Source of the DNA: an uncultured Pseudomonadaceae bacterium
GTDB taxonomy: Bacteria > Pseudomonadota > Gammaproteobacteria > Pseudomonadales > Pseudomonadaceae
Assembly (NCBI GenBank): GCA_947630465.1
Contig: CANRHT010000025.1
Location: 1 to 15,350, forward strand
DNA length: 15,350 nucleotides
Direction: 5' to 3'
Position 1 is the stretch's first letter. Every line of letters begins with the position of its first letter. Below are positions 1 through 6,486 of the stretch, piece by piece. The position numbers were made by a program, and so were the translations under genes. Below the pieces are notes generated by a model. The model was not told the DNA's origin. It did not search any database and saw only the letters and a list, made by a program, of their open reading frames with translations.

Positions 1-285
1 CAGCCACTGCGGCCCTGATACATAAGGCAAGCCGACATCCAGCATATATTCGACTGCAGGATTGCCACGCGACAAAGCATTGCCGACCACAACCAAATCA
101 GGTGCAGGCTGTAAATGCTCAGGGTGGTAGCCCTGCAATAACTCAATACCCTGCTCTTGCAACTGCGTGCTCATCGGCGGATACACATTGGCATCCGAGC
201 CCGTCACGCGATGGCCCAACTCTTTGGCCAGCAACGCCAAAGACCCCATAAATGTGCCACAAATACCTAAAATATGAATATGCAT
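1..285 (-). CDS. mpl: Murein tripeptide ligase Mpl (N-terminal 95 residues, cut by window edge)
   Basis: Mpl joins the recycled tripeptide L-Ala-gamma-D-Glu-meso-DAP to UDP-N-acetylmuramate in the cytoplasm, returning old cell-wall peptide to peptidoglycan synthesis. The visible part starts MHIHILGICGTFMGS, the glycine-rich Rossmann-like start of the Mur ligase N-terminal domain (G7-x-C9-G-T-x-M-G14). Family-typical stretches follow: VTGSDANVYPPMS around residues 28-40 and VVGNALSRGNPAVEY around 69-83. The ATG is preceded five bases upstream by AGGGG, a good ribosome site. The central ATP-binding and C-terminal domains lie outside the window. The gene is divergent from the acetyltransferase gene at 434, with a 148-bp spacer in which I found no convincing promoter. 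Identification is firm from the N-terminal sequence, which differs clearly from MurC. Confidence 0.95.
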   Translation of the reverse strand, partial: MHIHILGICGTFMGSLALLAKELGHRVTGSDANVYPPMSTQLQEQGIELLQGYHPEHLQPAPDLVVVGNALSRGNPAVEYMLDVGLPYVSGPQWL

Positions 286-433
286 ATCAACCCCTAATAA
301 TTACCGGCAAGATTAGCACAAGCCAACTCACTGCAGCGTGCCAGCATCACAGACAAGAGGTTTGCATCGAGGTACTGCTTTAAGGCACGATTGCTAGTCC
401 TGCGATCAGCCTTCAACCGAAAAGAGAACTCAC

Positions 434-874
434 ATGCGTATCACTCAAGCCAGCCTGGAACATCTAGACCAACTTCTACCGATGTTTATCCGCTACCGCG
501 AGTTCTACGGTGCAATGCCACAACAAATCGACTCTAAAACGTTTTTAACTGAACGTATCAGTCGCGAGGAAGCCATTATTCTGCTGGCATTTGAACATGA
601 TTTGCCCATGGGTTTCTGTTTGGTTTACCCCAGTTTTTCTTCAGTGTTATTGCGCCCGATCTGGATCATTAACGACATGTATGTAACTGAACCTTCACGC
701 CGCAAACAAGTGGCCAAACAACTGTTGCAAGCCGTAGCACAACATGCACGAGAAAATAATGTTGTGCGTTTACGTGTGTCCATTCATGCCAGCCACGAGA
801 TTGCCCAGCGCCTGTATAGTGCTGCAGATTTTATCGAAGACAAACAATTTACCAGCTATATTTTGCCGCTCTGA
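434..874 (+). CDS. GNAT-family N-acetyltransferase
   Basis: A 146-residue single-domain protein of the GNAT acetyl-CoA-dependent acyltransferase fold; its substrate cannot be told from sequence. The order fits GNAT: an N-terminal alpha/beta unit (MRITQASLEHLDQLL), the beta4 strand WIINDMYVTEPSRR (residues 77-90) leading into the acetyl-CoA pyrophosphate loop, then helix KQLLQAVAQHARE and a C-terminal strand-helix-strand ending in RLYSAADFIEDKQFTSYIL. Motif A normally reads [QR]-x-x-G-x-[GA]; here it is R89-R-K-Q92-V-A94, so the glycine is replaced by glutamine, which may weaken or alter cofactor binding. An AGAGAA ribosome site precedes the ATG. It lies between mpl and ppa. I expect it to be an ordinary housekeeping-region acetyltransferase; calling it a specific enzyme such as RimI or a toxin-like GNAT would be unsupported, and there is no adjacent antitoxin. 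Confidence 0.85.
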   Translation: MRITQASLEHLDQLLPMFIRYREFYGAMPQQIDSKTFLTERISREEAIILLAFEHDLPMGFCLVYPSFSSVLLRPIWIINDMYVTEPSRRKQVAKQLLQAVAQHARENNVVRLRVSIHASHEIAQRLYSAADFIEDKQFTSYILPL

Positions 875-911
875 TGCCAGCAGCAACACTCTATAAAGCC
901 GCTGTGCTTTA

Positions 912-941
912 GTGAGCAGGCGATAGCCCTGCACCACTCAC
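912..941 (+). other. Two-tier stem-loop between GNAT gene and ppa
   Basis: An inner stem GCAGG (916-920)/CCTGC (928-932) closes a 7-nt loop, and GTGA (912-915) can pair with TCAC (938-941) across a 5-nt bulge. No T-run follows, so it is not a classical rho-independent terminator. It may mark the 3' end of the acetyltransferase transcript. Only pairing by eye supports it. Confidence 0.3.
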
Positions 942-984
942 ACACTCACGGCAGCAATACATGGTATCGCCCAACAAATACGCC

Positions 985-990
985 TATAAT
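985..990 (+). promoter_or_regulatory. Candidate -10 element for ppa
   Basis: A perfect TATAAT lies 37 bases before the ppa ATG. No good -35 hexamer is seen at 16-18 bp spacing, so the element may rely on an activator or a weak -35. Initiation about seven bases downstream would begin the mRNA near 997. That also argues against translation from the upstream in-frame ATG at 961, which would lie outside the transcript. Confidence 0.5.
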
Positions 991-1026
991 CTTTTTACTT
1001 TTTTATTTTCTAGCGGATCATTAAAC

Positions 1027-1554
1027 ATGAGCTATAGCAAAATCCCAGCAGGCAAAGATCTACCGAACGACATTTATGTTGCCATTGAAATCCCTGCAAA
1101 CCACGCGCCGATCAAATACGAAATTGATACTGAAACGGACAACCTGATGGTTGATCGCTTTATGGCCACGCCTATGTTTTATCCTGCCAACTATGGTTTT
1201 ATTCCCAACACCCTAGCCGATGATGGTGATGCACTCGACGTATTAGTCGTTACACCTTACCCCGTTGCGCCAGGTGCGGTGATCCGCGCTCGTCCAGTCG
1301 GTGTTTTGCATATGACGGACGAAGCCGGTGGTGACGCGAAATTAATCGCAGTGCCACACGAAAAAATTACTCAGTTATACAATGATGTGCACGAATACAC
1401 TGATCTGCCACCTTTATTGATTGAGCAAATCAAACACTTCTTTGAAAACTACAAAGATTTAGAAAAAGGTAAGTGGGTTAAAGTTGAAGGCTGGGGTGAT
1501 GCTGCCGCGGCACGCGAAGAAATCACTAAAGCTGTAGCCGCATACAACAAGTAA
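1027..1554 (+). CDS. ppa: Inorganic pyrophosphatase (family I, soluble)
   Basis: Hydrolyses pyrophosphate to two phosphates in the cytoplasm, pulling forward nucleic-acid, tRNA-charging and activation reactions. The 175-residue length and the start [18 protein letters not shown] match the Gammaproteobacterial family I enzyme, which works as a hexamer with Mg2+. Conserved landmarks are E21 (AIEIP), K30-Y31-E32, R44, [11 protein letters not shown] (50-60), the metal-binding DGD-x-x-D at D66, D68 and D71, DAKLIAVP, and [14 protein letters not shown] near the C-terminus. The signature is usually DGDPLDV; here Pro is replaced by Ala69, with all three aspartates kept, so activity is expected. The in-frame ATG at 961 was rejected because it precedes the likely promoter and adds residues absent from the family. 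The ribosome site is weak (AGCGGA). The gene stands alone and two stem-loops follow it. Confidence 0.97.
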   Translation: MSYSKIPAGKDLPNDIYVAIEIPANHAPIKYEIDTETDNLMVDRFMATPMFYPANYGFIPNTLADDGDALDVLVVTPYPVAPGAVIRARPVGVLHMTDEAGGDAKLIAVPHEKITQLYNDVHEYTDLPPLLIEQIKHFFENYKDLEKGKWVKVEGWGDAAAAREEITKAVAAYNK

Positions 1555-1575
1555 GCGCTGCGTCGATAGCAGCGC
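1555..1575 (+). other. Perfect 7-bp GC-rich stem-loop right after the ppa stop
   Basis: GCGCTGC (1555-1561) pairs perfectly with GCAGCGC (1569-1575) around a 7-nt loop and begins at the base after the ppa stop codon. There is no T-run, so it is more likely an mRNA 3'-stabilising or pause hairpin than a complete terminator. The second stem-loop at 1609-1641 may finish the job. Confidence 0.5.
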
Positions 1576-1608
1576 GTCACACCGATGCACTGCTATTACA
1601 TGAACCAT

Positions 1609-1645
1609 CAACGCTTGTTATTTACGATTTAACGAGCGTTGTTTG
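1609..1645 (+). terminator. Probable terminator after ppa
   Basis: A 12-bp stem, CAACGCTTGTTA (1609-1620) with TAACGAGCGTTG (1630-1641), has one G-T pair and a 9-nt loop. It is followed only by TTT, then GAGATT, so the U-tract is short. It would separate ppa from the signalling operon that starts at 1696. Confidence 0.55.
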
Positions 1646-1695
1646 AGATTGGGGTATTTTAAGATCTCTACCATTATTGCGAATGGACTTTGCTA

Positions 1696-2628
1696 ATGCG
1701 CGCCTTAATCACTCTAATCCTCTGCAGCTTATTTTTATCAGGCTGCGATCACTCCCCCGAACCTCTGCGTATTGGCAGCAACCGCTGGCTCGGCTATGCC
1801 CCTATTTATATCGCCGACGAAAATAAGTGGACCGCGACCGCGAATATTCATCTCGTCGAATACCAAACCGCTAACGGCGTCACCCGTGGCATGCATAACG
1901 GCTTACTCGATGCCGCATTTTTAACACTCGATGAAGCCGTGCTGCTGCAAAGCACTGGGCATGATATTGAAATTATTTTAGTAGCCAATTTATCTGCTGG
2001 AGCAGACGTTCTATACGCCACACCTGATATTCGTAACTTGCACGACCTCAAAGGTAAACGCGTAGCCGTCGAAGGCAGCACCCTCGGCACTTACTTTCTC
2101 TCCCACATCTTAGATAAAGCACATTTAGCCATCGAAGATATCAACATCGTCAATACGCCAATGTACACCCATACTGATGCGTTCAGAGACGGCACTATTG
2201 ATGCGACTGTCAACACCAGCCTCAATGACACAATGCTCACCTCACTGGGTGCGCTCCCCTTATTCAGTAGTCGCGATTTACGTGACGACATTATCAACGT
2301 CTTAGTGATCAATCGCGACAAAGTCACTCCGCAATTACGCTCGCGTATTCGCGCCTTATGGTATGGCAGCTTAGATGTTTGGCTGGAAGATCCCGCACGA
2401 CATGATGTAATAGTACGCAAACGTTTAGGCGTTGACGCGAGCAGTCTAAGCAAAAGTCTCGACGGCATTGTGATGGGCGACAAAGCACTCAATACGCAGT
2501 ACTTTAATCAAGGCGTGTTAGCGCAACGTATTCAAACGATGCAAGCCTATATGCTGAATAAAAGTCTACAAAAAGCCCCGATCAACGAGGCTTTACTGCT
2601 GCCAGCCTGCGAGGGCGACTCATGTTAA
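1696..2628 (+). CDS. Periplasmic substrate-binding lipoprotein (NMT1/SsuA/ThiY-like), likely sensor partner of the downstream GGDEF/EAL protein
   Basis: A 310-residue periplasmic binding protein of the NMT1/THI5-SsuA-like group (ABC-type family 2 fold). Residues 1-16 form a short lipoprotein signal ending in the lipobox L14-S-G-C17. Asp18 follows the Cys, which by the E. coli Lol rule favours retention in the inner membrane. Family landmarks are LRIGSNRWLGYAPIYIA, an ADVLYATPDIRNLHDLKGKRVAV segment with the typical DLKGK strand entry, a GSTLGTYFLSHIL helix and an FRDGTIDATVN hinge region. The ligand is unknown; the family binds thiamine precursors, sulfonates, nitrate or similar small molecules. 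The C-terminus carries two Cys (305 and 310) that could form a disulfide. ATG at 1696 was chosen over TTG at 1690 for its better spacing from GGA. No ABC permease or ATPase is nearby. The stop overlaps the next start by 7 bases, which points to signalling rather than uptake. Confidence 0.85.
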   Translation: MRALITLILCSLFLSGCDHSPEPLRIGSNRWLGYAPIYIADENKWTATANIHLVEYQTANGVTRGMHNGLLDAAFLTLDEAVLLQSTGHDIEIILVANLSAGADVLYATPDIRNLHDLKGKRVAVEGSTLGTYFLSHILDKAHLAIEDINIVNTPMYTHTDAFRDGTIDATVNTSLNDTMLTSLGALPLFSSRDLRDDIINVLVINRDKVTPQLRSRIRALWYGSLDVWLEDPARHDVIVRKRLGVDASSLSKSLDGIVMGDKALNTQYFNQGVLAQRIQTMQAYMLNKSLQKAPINEALLLPACEGDSC

Positions 2629-5003
2629 ATCGCTATTCGTTGCGGCGCTCAATTCCGGCCCTGCTCGGCCTCTTTGCCATTATTTTTGCATTATTACTAT
2701 TATTAATTCAGCTGCCCATCAGTCAAAAAAACGCACTGGACTCATGGCGCAACTATACTGACCATATGCTGATTCAGTTACAAAGCAGCCTCAACGATCA
2801 CCTGCACATGAGTCGCACTGAAGAAATGTTTACTGAGCTCGCCGAACTCGGCAGCTTACCTAATGTGCGCTGGGCGGCTGTAGTTGACTCACAACTCAAC
2901 ACCATCGCGGCAACCCGCTTAGGCTTAGAAGCCAGTATTCACGAGCAACTCGCAGAACAGCCTTTATCTGATTTAATCAGTCGATATAAGCCTTCATGGC
3001 AGCTGGTGGGTGAGCAAAGCTACCTGGCCATCTACCCTTTAAATCGTACGCAATTCACTCACCAAGACGTATCTGCGGCATTACTGGTTGAGCTTGATTT
3101 TGCTGGACTGATACGCCAAACCACCTACAACGCTTGGCTGTATTTAGGGCAAGCCCTGATTTTATTATTTGTACTGGGCTTTATTTTAAATAATCTATAT
3201 TTTCATTTAGTGGTGAAGCGCATTGCTCATATTGGCCGCATCACCCAGCGCTACGCAGCGAATGAGGGCACTTTCAAAGTACGCACCAACTTAAGCGGTA
3301 ACGATGAAATCAGCGCCTTAGGTGCAGACATTAATAGCATGCTGATGCAGCTTGAAAACAACCACAAGTCACTTGAAGAAAGCGAGCATATGCTGCGCAG
3401 CCTGATCAATGCAGCGCCCATCGGCCTACTGCTACTCGATGAGCAGCACACCATTATTGAAGCTAACCCCGCAGCACAGTCACTCTTTAACATGCCACAA
3501 GCTGATTTATGTCGCACACCCCCAGAGCAACTGTTCAGTTCAACCGAGCAATGGTTAGAGCTGATTCAAGGCCGCAGCACAACAACAGTGCTGACCACAA
3601 CTCAAAATACACAATCACTGACCTTAGAAGCTTCAACCAGCCTCTTTGATAAAGATGAACAACGTTTCCAATTGATTTTGCTCAACGACATTAGCGAGCG
3701 CAAACTCGCTGAGCAACGCCTGCATTATTTAGCCAACTACGACATTCTGACTGGGCTAGCCAATCGCAATAATATACTGGCGCATTTGGAATCGGTGATT
3801 AACGAGGAAGCCCCGCTCTCTGTCTTACTGATTGATCTTGATCACTTCCAATACCTCAATGACAGCCTAGGCCATAACATTGGCGATCAGCTGTTAAAAA
3901 CTGTTGCCAACCGCCTCCAAACTCATCTATCCGCGAACGCCATACTCGCTCGTTCAGGTGGTGATGAGTTTATGGTCGCCGTACAGCACCTATCCAGCGA
4001 GGATGCTGAGTTACTGACTCAGTCTTTACTCAGCACCTTCAGCGAACCCTTTAAAGTATTGCAATACGAGCTTTATATTACCGCCAGCATAGGGATTGCA
4101 CATTCAACAGAACCCAACAGTAACTCGATGCAACTGCTCAGGCATGTTGATTTAGCCCTACATCAGGCGAAGAAAATTGGCCGCAACTGCTATGTTACTT
4201 TTAACAACAGCCTCGCCACCGACACCGAACTGCGCCAACAGCTCACCGAAGAATTGCGCCACGCCATGAGCCGCGATGAATTCGAGCTGTTTTACCAACC
4301 GCAAGTGGACGGCTCTAGCACTCCCATTTCTATGGAATCTTTATTGCGCTGGCGCTCAAGTACGCGCGGTTTGGTCGGCCCTGATCAATTCATTCCAATT
4401 CTTGAAGAAACCGGCATGATTCTCGATGTATCACGCTGGGTGTTTCGCACAGCATGCCGTCAAGCCACGCTCTGGAACAATCAAGGCACGCCACTGCGTA
4501 TTGCGGTCAACCTGTCACCCTTAGATTTTTTACAAGCCGACCTTGCCGGCTCGTTAATAAAAATCATGCATGAAGAGCGTACTCCTGCACATTTAATTGA
4601 ACTGGAAGTGACTGAAAACTCATTACTCGATAGCGGCTCACAAGTGCAGCACACCCTCAAACAACTCAAAGCGGCGGGCTTGGTTTTATTTTTAGACGAC
4701 TTTGGTACCGGCTATTCATCGCTGACTTACATTAAACGCTTTGAATTTGATGGCGTAAAAATCGACCGTGAATTTGTCATGGGCTTACCCGATTGCAAAC
4801 AGTCCATAGCACTGGTGCAAGGTATTCTTACTATTGCCACAACACTCAACCTTGAAGTGATTGCCGAGGGGGTTGAAACCACTGCACAAGCTGACTTCTT
4901 ACGCCAATGCGGCTGCCAGCGCCTGCAAGGCTATTACTTCTCTAAACCCAAAGCCCCAGCTGAACACTTTAGCGCTGACAATACTTTAATACGCTACACC
5001 TAA
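2622..5003 (+). CDS. Membrane HAMP-PAS-GGDEF-EAL cyclic-di-GMP enzyme
   Basis: A 793-residue inner-membrane protein that makes and/or breaks the second messenger c-di-GMP. Order: TM1 (about 11-30), periplasmic sensor domain (about 31-170), TM2 (171-195), HAMP (196-248), PAS (about 254-360), GGDEF (365-530), EAL (535-785). The cyclase site is intact: SGGDEF with GGDEF at 446-450, and LLIDLDHF plus NDSLGHNIGD upstream. The RxxD inhibitory I-site five residues before it is absent (residues 437-440 read SANA). The phosphodiesterase domain keeps most catalytic motifs: N630, E662/E665 of EVTE, D692-D693-FGTG, K713-I-D715, E749-GVE and QGYYFSKP. The signature EAL is E572-S-L. Net activity cannot be predicted; dual or mainly phosphodiesterase activity is plausible. 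A GAGGG ribosome site lies inside the end of the lipoprotein gene, so the two are translationally coupled. The likely input is the lipoprotein acting on the periplasmic domain. Confidence 0.93.
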   Translation: MLNRYSLRRSIPALLGLFAIIFALLLLLIQLPISQKNALDSWRNYTDHMLIQLQSSLNDHLHMSRTEEMFTELAELGSLPNVRWAAVVDSQLNTIAATRLGLEASIHEQLAEQPLSDLISRYKPSWQLVGEQSYLAIYPLNRTQFTHQDVSAALLVELDFAGLIRQTTYNAWLYLGQALILLFVLGFILNNLYFHLVVKRIAHIGRITQRYAANEGTFKVRTNLSGNDEISALGADINSMLMQLENNHKSLEESEHMLRSLINAAPIGLLLLDEQHTIIEANPAAQSLFNMPQADLCRTPPEQLFSSTEQWLELIQGRSTTTVLTTTQNTQSLTLEASTSLFDKDEQRFQLILLNDISERKLAEQRLHYLANYDILTGLANRNNILAHLESVINEEAPLSVLLIDLDHFQYLNDSLGHNIGDQLLKTVANRLQTHLSANAILARSGGDEFMVAVQHLSSEDAELLTQSLLSTFSEPFKVLQYELYITASIGIAHSTEPNSNSMQLLRHVDLALHQAKKIGRNCYVTFNNSLATDTELRQQLTEELRHAMSRDEFELFYQPQVDGSSTPISMESLLRWRSSTRGLVGPDQFIPILEETGMILDVSRWVFRTACRQATLWNNQGTPLRIAVNLSPLDFLQADLAGSLIKIMHEERTPAHLIELEVTENSLLDSGSQVQHTLKQLKAAGLVLFLDDFGTGYSSLTYIKRFEFDGVKIDREFVMGLPDCKQSIALVQGILTIATTLNLEVIAEGVETTAQADFLRQCGCQRLQGYYFSKPKAPAEHFSADNTLIRYT

Positions 5004-5069
5004 GGTCGCCAATCAGCATAAGAACTGCAGTCGCATCATAAACCCAAGCTCACAGCTACTTTAGTAATT

Positions 5070-5096
5070 TAGCTCAACCCTGAGTTGAGCTATACT
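5070..5096 (+). promoter_or_regulatory. Palindrome abutting a candidate -10 upstream of xseB
   Basis: TAGCTCAA (5070-5077) and TTGAGCTA (5085-5092) form a perfect 8-bp inverted repeat around 7 bases, and TATACT (5091-5096), a good -10 match, overlaps its right edge. A poor -35 (TTTAGC, 5068-5073) sits at 17 bp spacing. It could be an operator placed between the promoter elements of xseB-ispA, or simply an RNA hairpin ending the upstream operon. No T-run follows. Confidence 0.35.
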
Positions 5097-5112
5097 TCAG
5101 ACCCTATTACGT

Positions 5113-5149
5113 AAAGCACACCCAGGCATCTGTCATGCCGCTGTGTTTT
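5113..5149 (+). terminator. Weak candidate terminator or leader hairpin before xseB
   Basis: An outer stem AAAGCACA (5113-5120)/TGTGTTTT (5142-5149) and an inner stem GGCAT/ATGCC (5125-5129/5135-5139) are separated by a small internal loop. The run ends in only four T. It may terminate the GGDEF/EAL operon. If transcription starts at the TATACT element upstream, it would instead be a leader hairpin of xseB. Confidence 0.35.
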
Positions 5150-5181
5150 AGACTATCCATATTTCATTTTGTGAGGGCTGT

Positions 5182-5424
5182 ATGGCTCGCCAAAAAAAAA
5201 CACCTGCGTTTGAACAATCATTAAATGAGCTGCAAGCTTTAGTTGAGCGACTCGAAAGTGGTGACTTATCGCTTGAAGAATCACTCACCACCTTCGAGCA
5301 AGGTATTAGCCTGACACGCGAGTGCCAAAGCGCCCTGCAAGATGCAGAACAACGCGTGCAAATCTTACTGGAGCAAAACGGCACCTTGGTTGAAAAACCG
5401 CACGATGGAAGTACCTTATTGTGA
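5182..5424 (+). CDS. xseB: Exodeoxyribonuclease VII small subunit
   Basis: The 80-residue XseB subunit binds in several copies to XseA to form exonuclease VII, which degrades single-stranded DNA in both directions in repair and mismatch correction. The sequence is helical throughout, with the family core [18 protein letters not shown] (10-27), then DLSLEESL (28-35), FEQGISL (38-44) and a second helix [13 protein letters not shown]. The length is normal for the family (about 75-85). A GAGGG ribosome site lies five bases before the ATG. Its TGA stop overlaps the GTG start of ispA (GTGA), the usual xseB-ispA arrangement, so the two are translated in a coupled way. The large subunit gene xseA is not in the window, as is common because it lies elsewhere in Pseudomonas. 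Confidence 0.95.
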   Translation: MARQKKTPAFEQSLNELQALVERLESGDLSLEESLTTFEQGISLTRECQSALQDAEQRVQILLEQNGTLVEKPHDGSTLL

Positions 5425-6308
5425 TCTCAGACTATCAGCAGTTTTGCCAAAAACATGTTGACGGTGCATTACAACAACTGCTGACTGCACCCTCTGCGCC
5501 ATTGCAGCGCCTGTACCACGCCATGCACTACAGCGTTATGAACGGCGGCAAACGCATCAGACCGTTATTAGTGTTTGCCAGCTGCCAAGCATTGGGCGGC
5601 GATGTCAAAGACGCTTACGGTGCTGCCTGCGCTGTTGAGCTCATTCATGCTTACTCATTAGTGCATGACGATTTGCCAGCCATGGATGACGATGATTTAC
5701 GCCGCGGCCAGCCAACTACGCACAAAGCCTTTGATGAGGCCTATGCCATTCTCGCTGGTGACGCCCTGCAGTCTTTAGCCTTTGACGCTCTCAGCGATGA
5801 AGCCCTTTCACCGATCAGCTGTCAACAACGCCTCGATATGCTCAAAGTATTGTCCAGCGCTGCAGGCGCTCGTGGCATGGTGGGTGGCCAAGCGATTGAT
5901 TTAAGTGCTGTCGGCCAAGCAATCAGTATCGACACATTAGAGTTGATGCATCGCCACAAAACCGGTGCCCTGATCGAGGCCAGCGTTCACCTTGGCGCCA
6001 TTGCCAGTAATGCAGCGACACCACAAGCATTAGCAGCATTACAGCAGTATGCACAAGCAATCGGCCTCGCCTTTCAAGTGCAAGACGATATCTTGGATGT
6101 CACCAGCGATACCCAAACACTTGGCAAGCAGCAAGGCAGTGATATTGAGCACGACAAGCCAACCTACCCAGTACTATTAGGGCTCAAAGAAGCGCAAGCC
6201 TATGCTCTCTCATTAAGAGACCAAGCATTAGCTGCCCTCGGCATCTTTGATCAACGCGCCGAGCACTTACGCCAACTCGCCCACTATATTGTTGCGCGCA
6301 GCCACTAA
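5421..6308 (+). CDS. ispA: (2E,6E)-farnesyl diphosphate synthase
   Basis: Condenses isopentenyl diphosphate with dimethylallyl and geranyl diphosphate to make C15 farnesyl diphosphate, the precursor of undecaprenyl phosphate, quinone side chains and haem O. The 295-residue length fits bacterial IspA. Motifs: G42-G-K44-R45-x-R47 for IPP binding, first Asp-rich motif D83-D-L-P-A-M-D88 followed by RRGQPTTH, the G153-GQ loop, K180-T181, and second Asp-rich motif Q221-D-D-I-L-D226, then [10 protein letters not shown]. Five extra Asp residues around 88-92 are normal. The GTG start overlaps the xseB stop by four bases; no ATG alternative fits the family N-terminus. In Pseudomonas and Escherichia dxs normally follows, but here a tRNA operon converges on this gene. 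The stem-loop at 6324-6348 may form the transcript end. Confidence 0.95.
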   Translation: MISDYQQFCQKHVDGALQQLLTAPSAPLQRLYHAMHYSVMNGGKRIRPLLVFASCQALGGDVKDAYGAACAVELIHAYSLVHDDLPAMDDDDLRRGQPTTHKAFDEAYAILAGDALQSLAFDALSDEALSPISCQQRLDMLKVLSSAAGARGMVGGQAIDLSAVGQAISIDTLELMHRHKTGALIEASVHLGAIASNAATPQALAALQQYAQAIGLAFQVQDDILDVTSDTQTLGKQQGSDIEHDKPTYPVLLGLKEAQAYALSLRDQALAALGIFDQRAEHLRQLAHYIVARSH

Positions 6309-6316
6309 ATTATAAT
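6289..6316 (+). promoter_or_regulatory. Promoter-like TTGTTG-16-TATAAT at the end of ispA
   Basis: A perfect TATAAT (6311-6316) sits 16 bp after TTGTTG (6289-6294), overlapping the ispA stop region and pointing toward the convergent tRNA operon. No coding frame follows. It may be chance in an AT-rich spot or may start a short noncoding transcript across 6323-6430. Low confidence. Confidence 0.25.
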
Positions 6317-6323
6317 ACAGGCA

Positions 6324-6348
6324 GCCTAGACAGCACAGACTGCTAGGC
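6324..6348 (+). other. Stem-loop downstream of ispA
   Basis: GCCTAG-a-CAG (6324-6333) pairs with CTG-CTAGGC (6340-6348) around a 6-nt loop with one bulged A. It has no U-tract. It is probably a 3'-end hairpin of the xseB-ispA mRNA, perhaps with rho-dependent termination. A separate perfect 10-bp palindrome, GTCTGCAGAC, lies at 6385-6394. Confidence 0.4.
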
Positions 6349-6424
6349 CGCAGCTCAAATCAAAGCAACGCCACCCCATTCGTAGTCTGCAGACCGCAGG
6401 TTTGTAGAACTCATGAAAAACGAC

Positions 6425-6464
6425 AAAAACAAAAAAAGCCTCTAACAGAAACTGCTAGAGGCTT
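6425..6464 (-). terminator. Rho-independent terminator of the tRNA operon
   Basis: On the minus strand AAGCCTCTA (6464-6456) pairs perfectly with TAGAGGCTT (6444-6436), with a possible extra CAG/CTG inside the loop, and is followed by a U-rich run read from 6437 down to 6425. On the plus strand no T-run follows the stem, so it works for the tRNA operon only. Confidence 0.85.
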
Positions 6465-6470
6465 AGAATG

Positions 6471-6486
6471 TGTATTCAAAAATACA
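6471..6486 (-). other. Small stem-loop abutting the tRNA-Lys CCA end
   Basis: TGTATT and AATACA form a perfect 6-bp stem with a 4-nt loop, starting at the first base after the encoded CCA of tRNA-Lys in the transcript. It could help position 3' end processing before the terminator. This is seen by inspection only. Confidence 0.4.

Noticed and set aside
961..1026. Upstream in-frame ATG extending ppa by 22 residues
   Set aside because: The perfect TATAAT lies inside the extension, and the ATG at 1027 gives the standard family N-terminus.
1690..1695. TTG start for the binding lipoprotein
   Set aside because: It adds only two residues and has worse spacing from the GGA ribosome site than the ATG at 1696; the lipoprotein signal is complete without it.
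1848..2492. Two minus-strand open frames inside the lipoprotein gene
   Set aside because: They are Ser/Arg-rich shadow frames with no similarity that I recognise, opposite a clear gene.
6309..6486. Attachment site or integrated element at the tRNA-Lys 3' end
   Set aside because: No repeat of the tRNA end, no integrase and no atypical genes were seen nearby.
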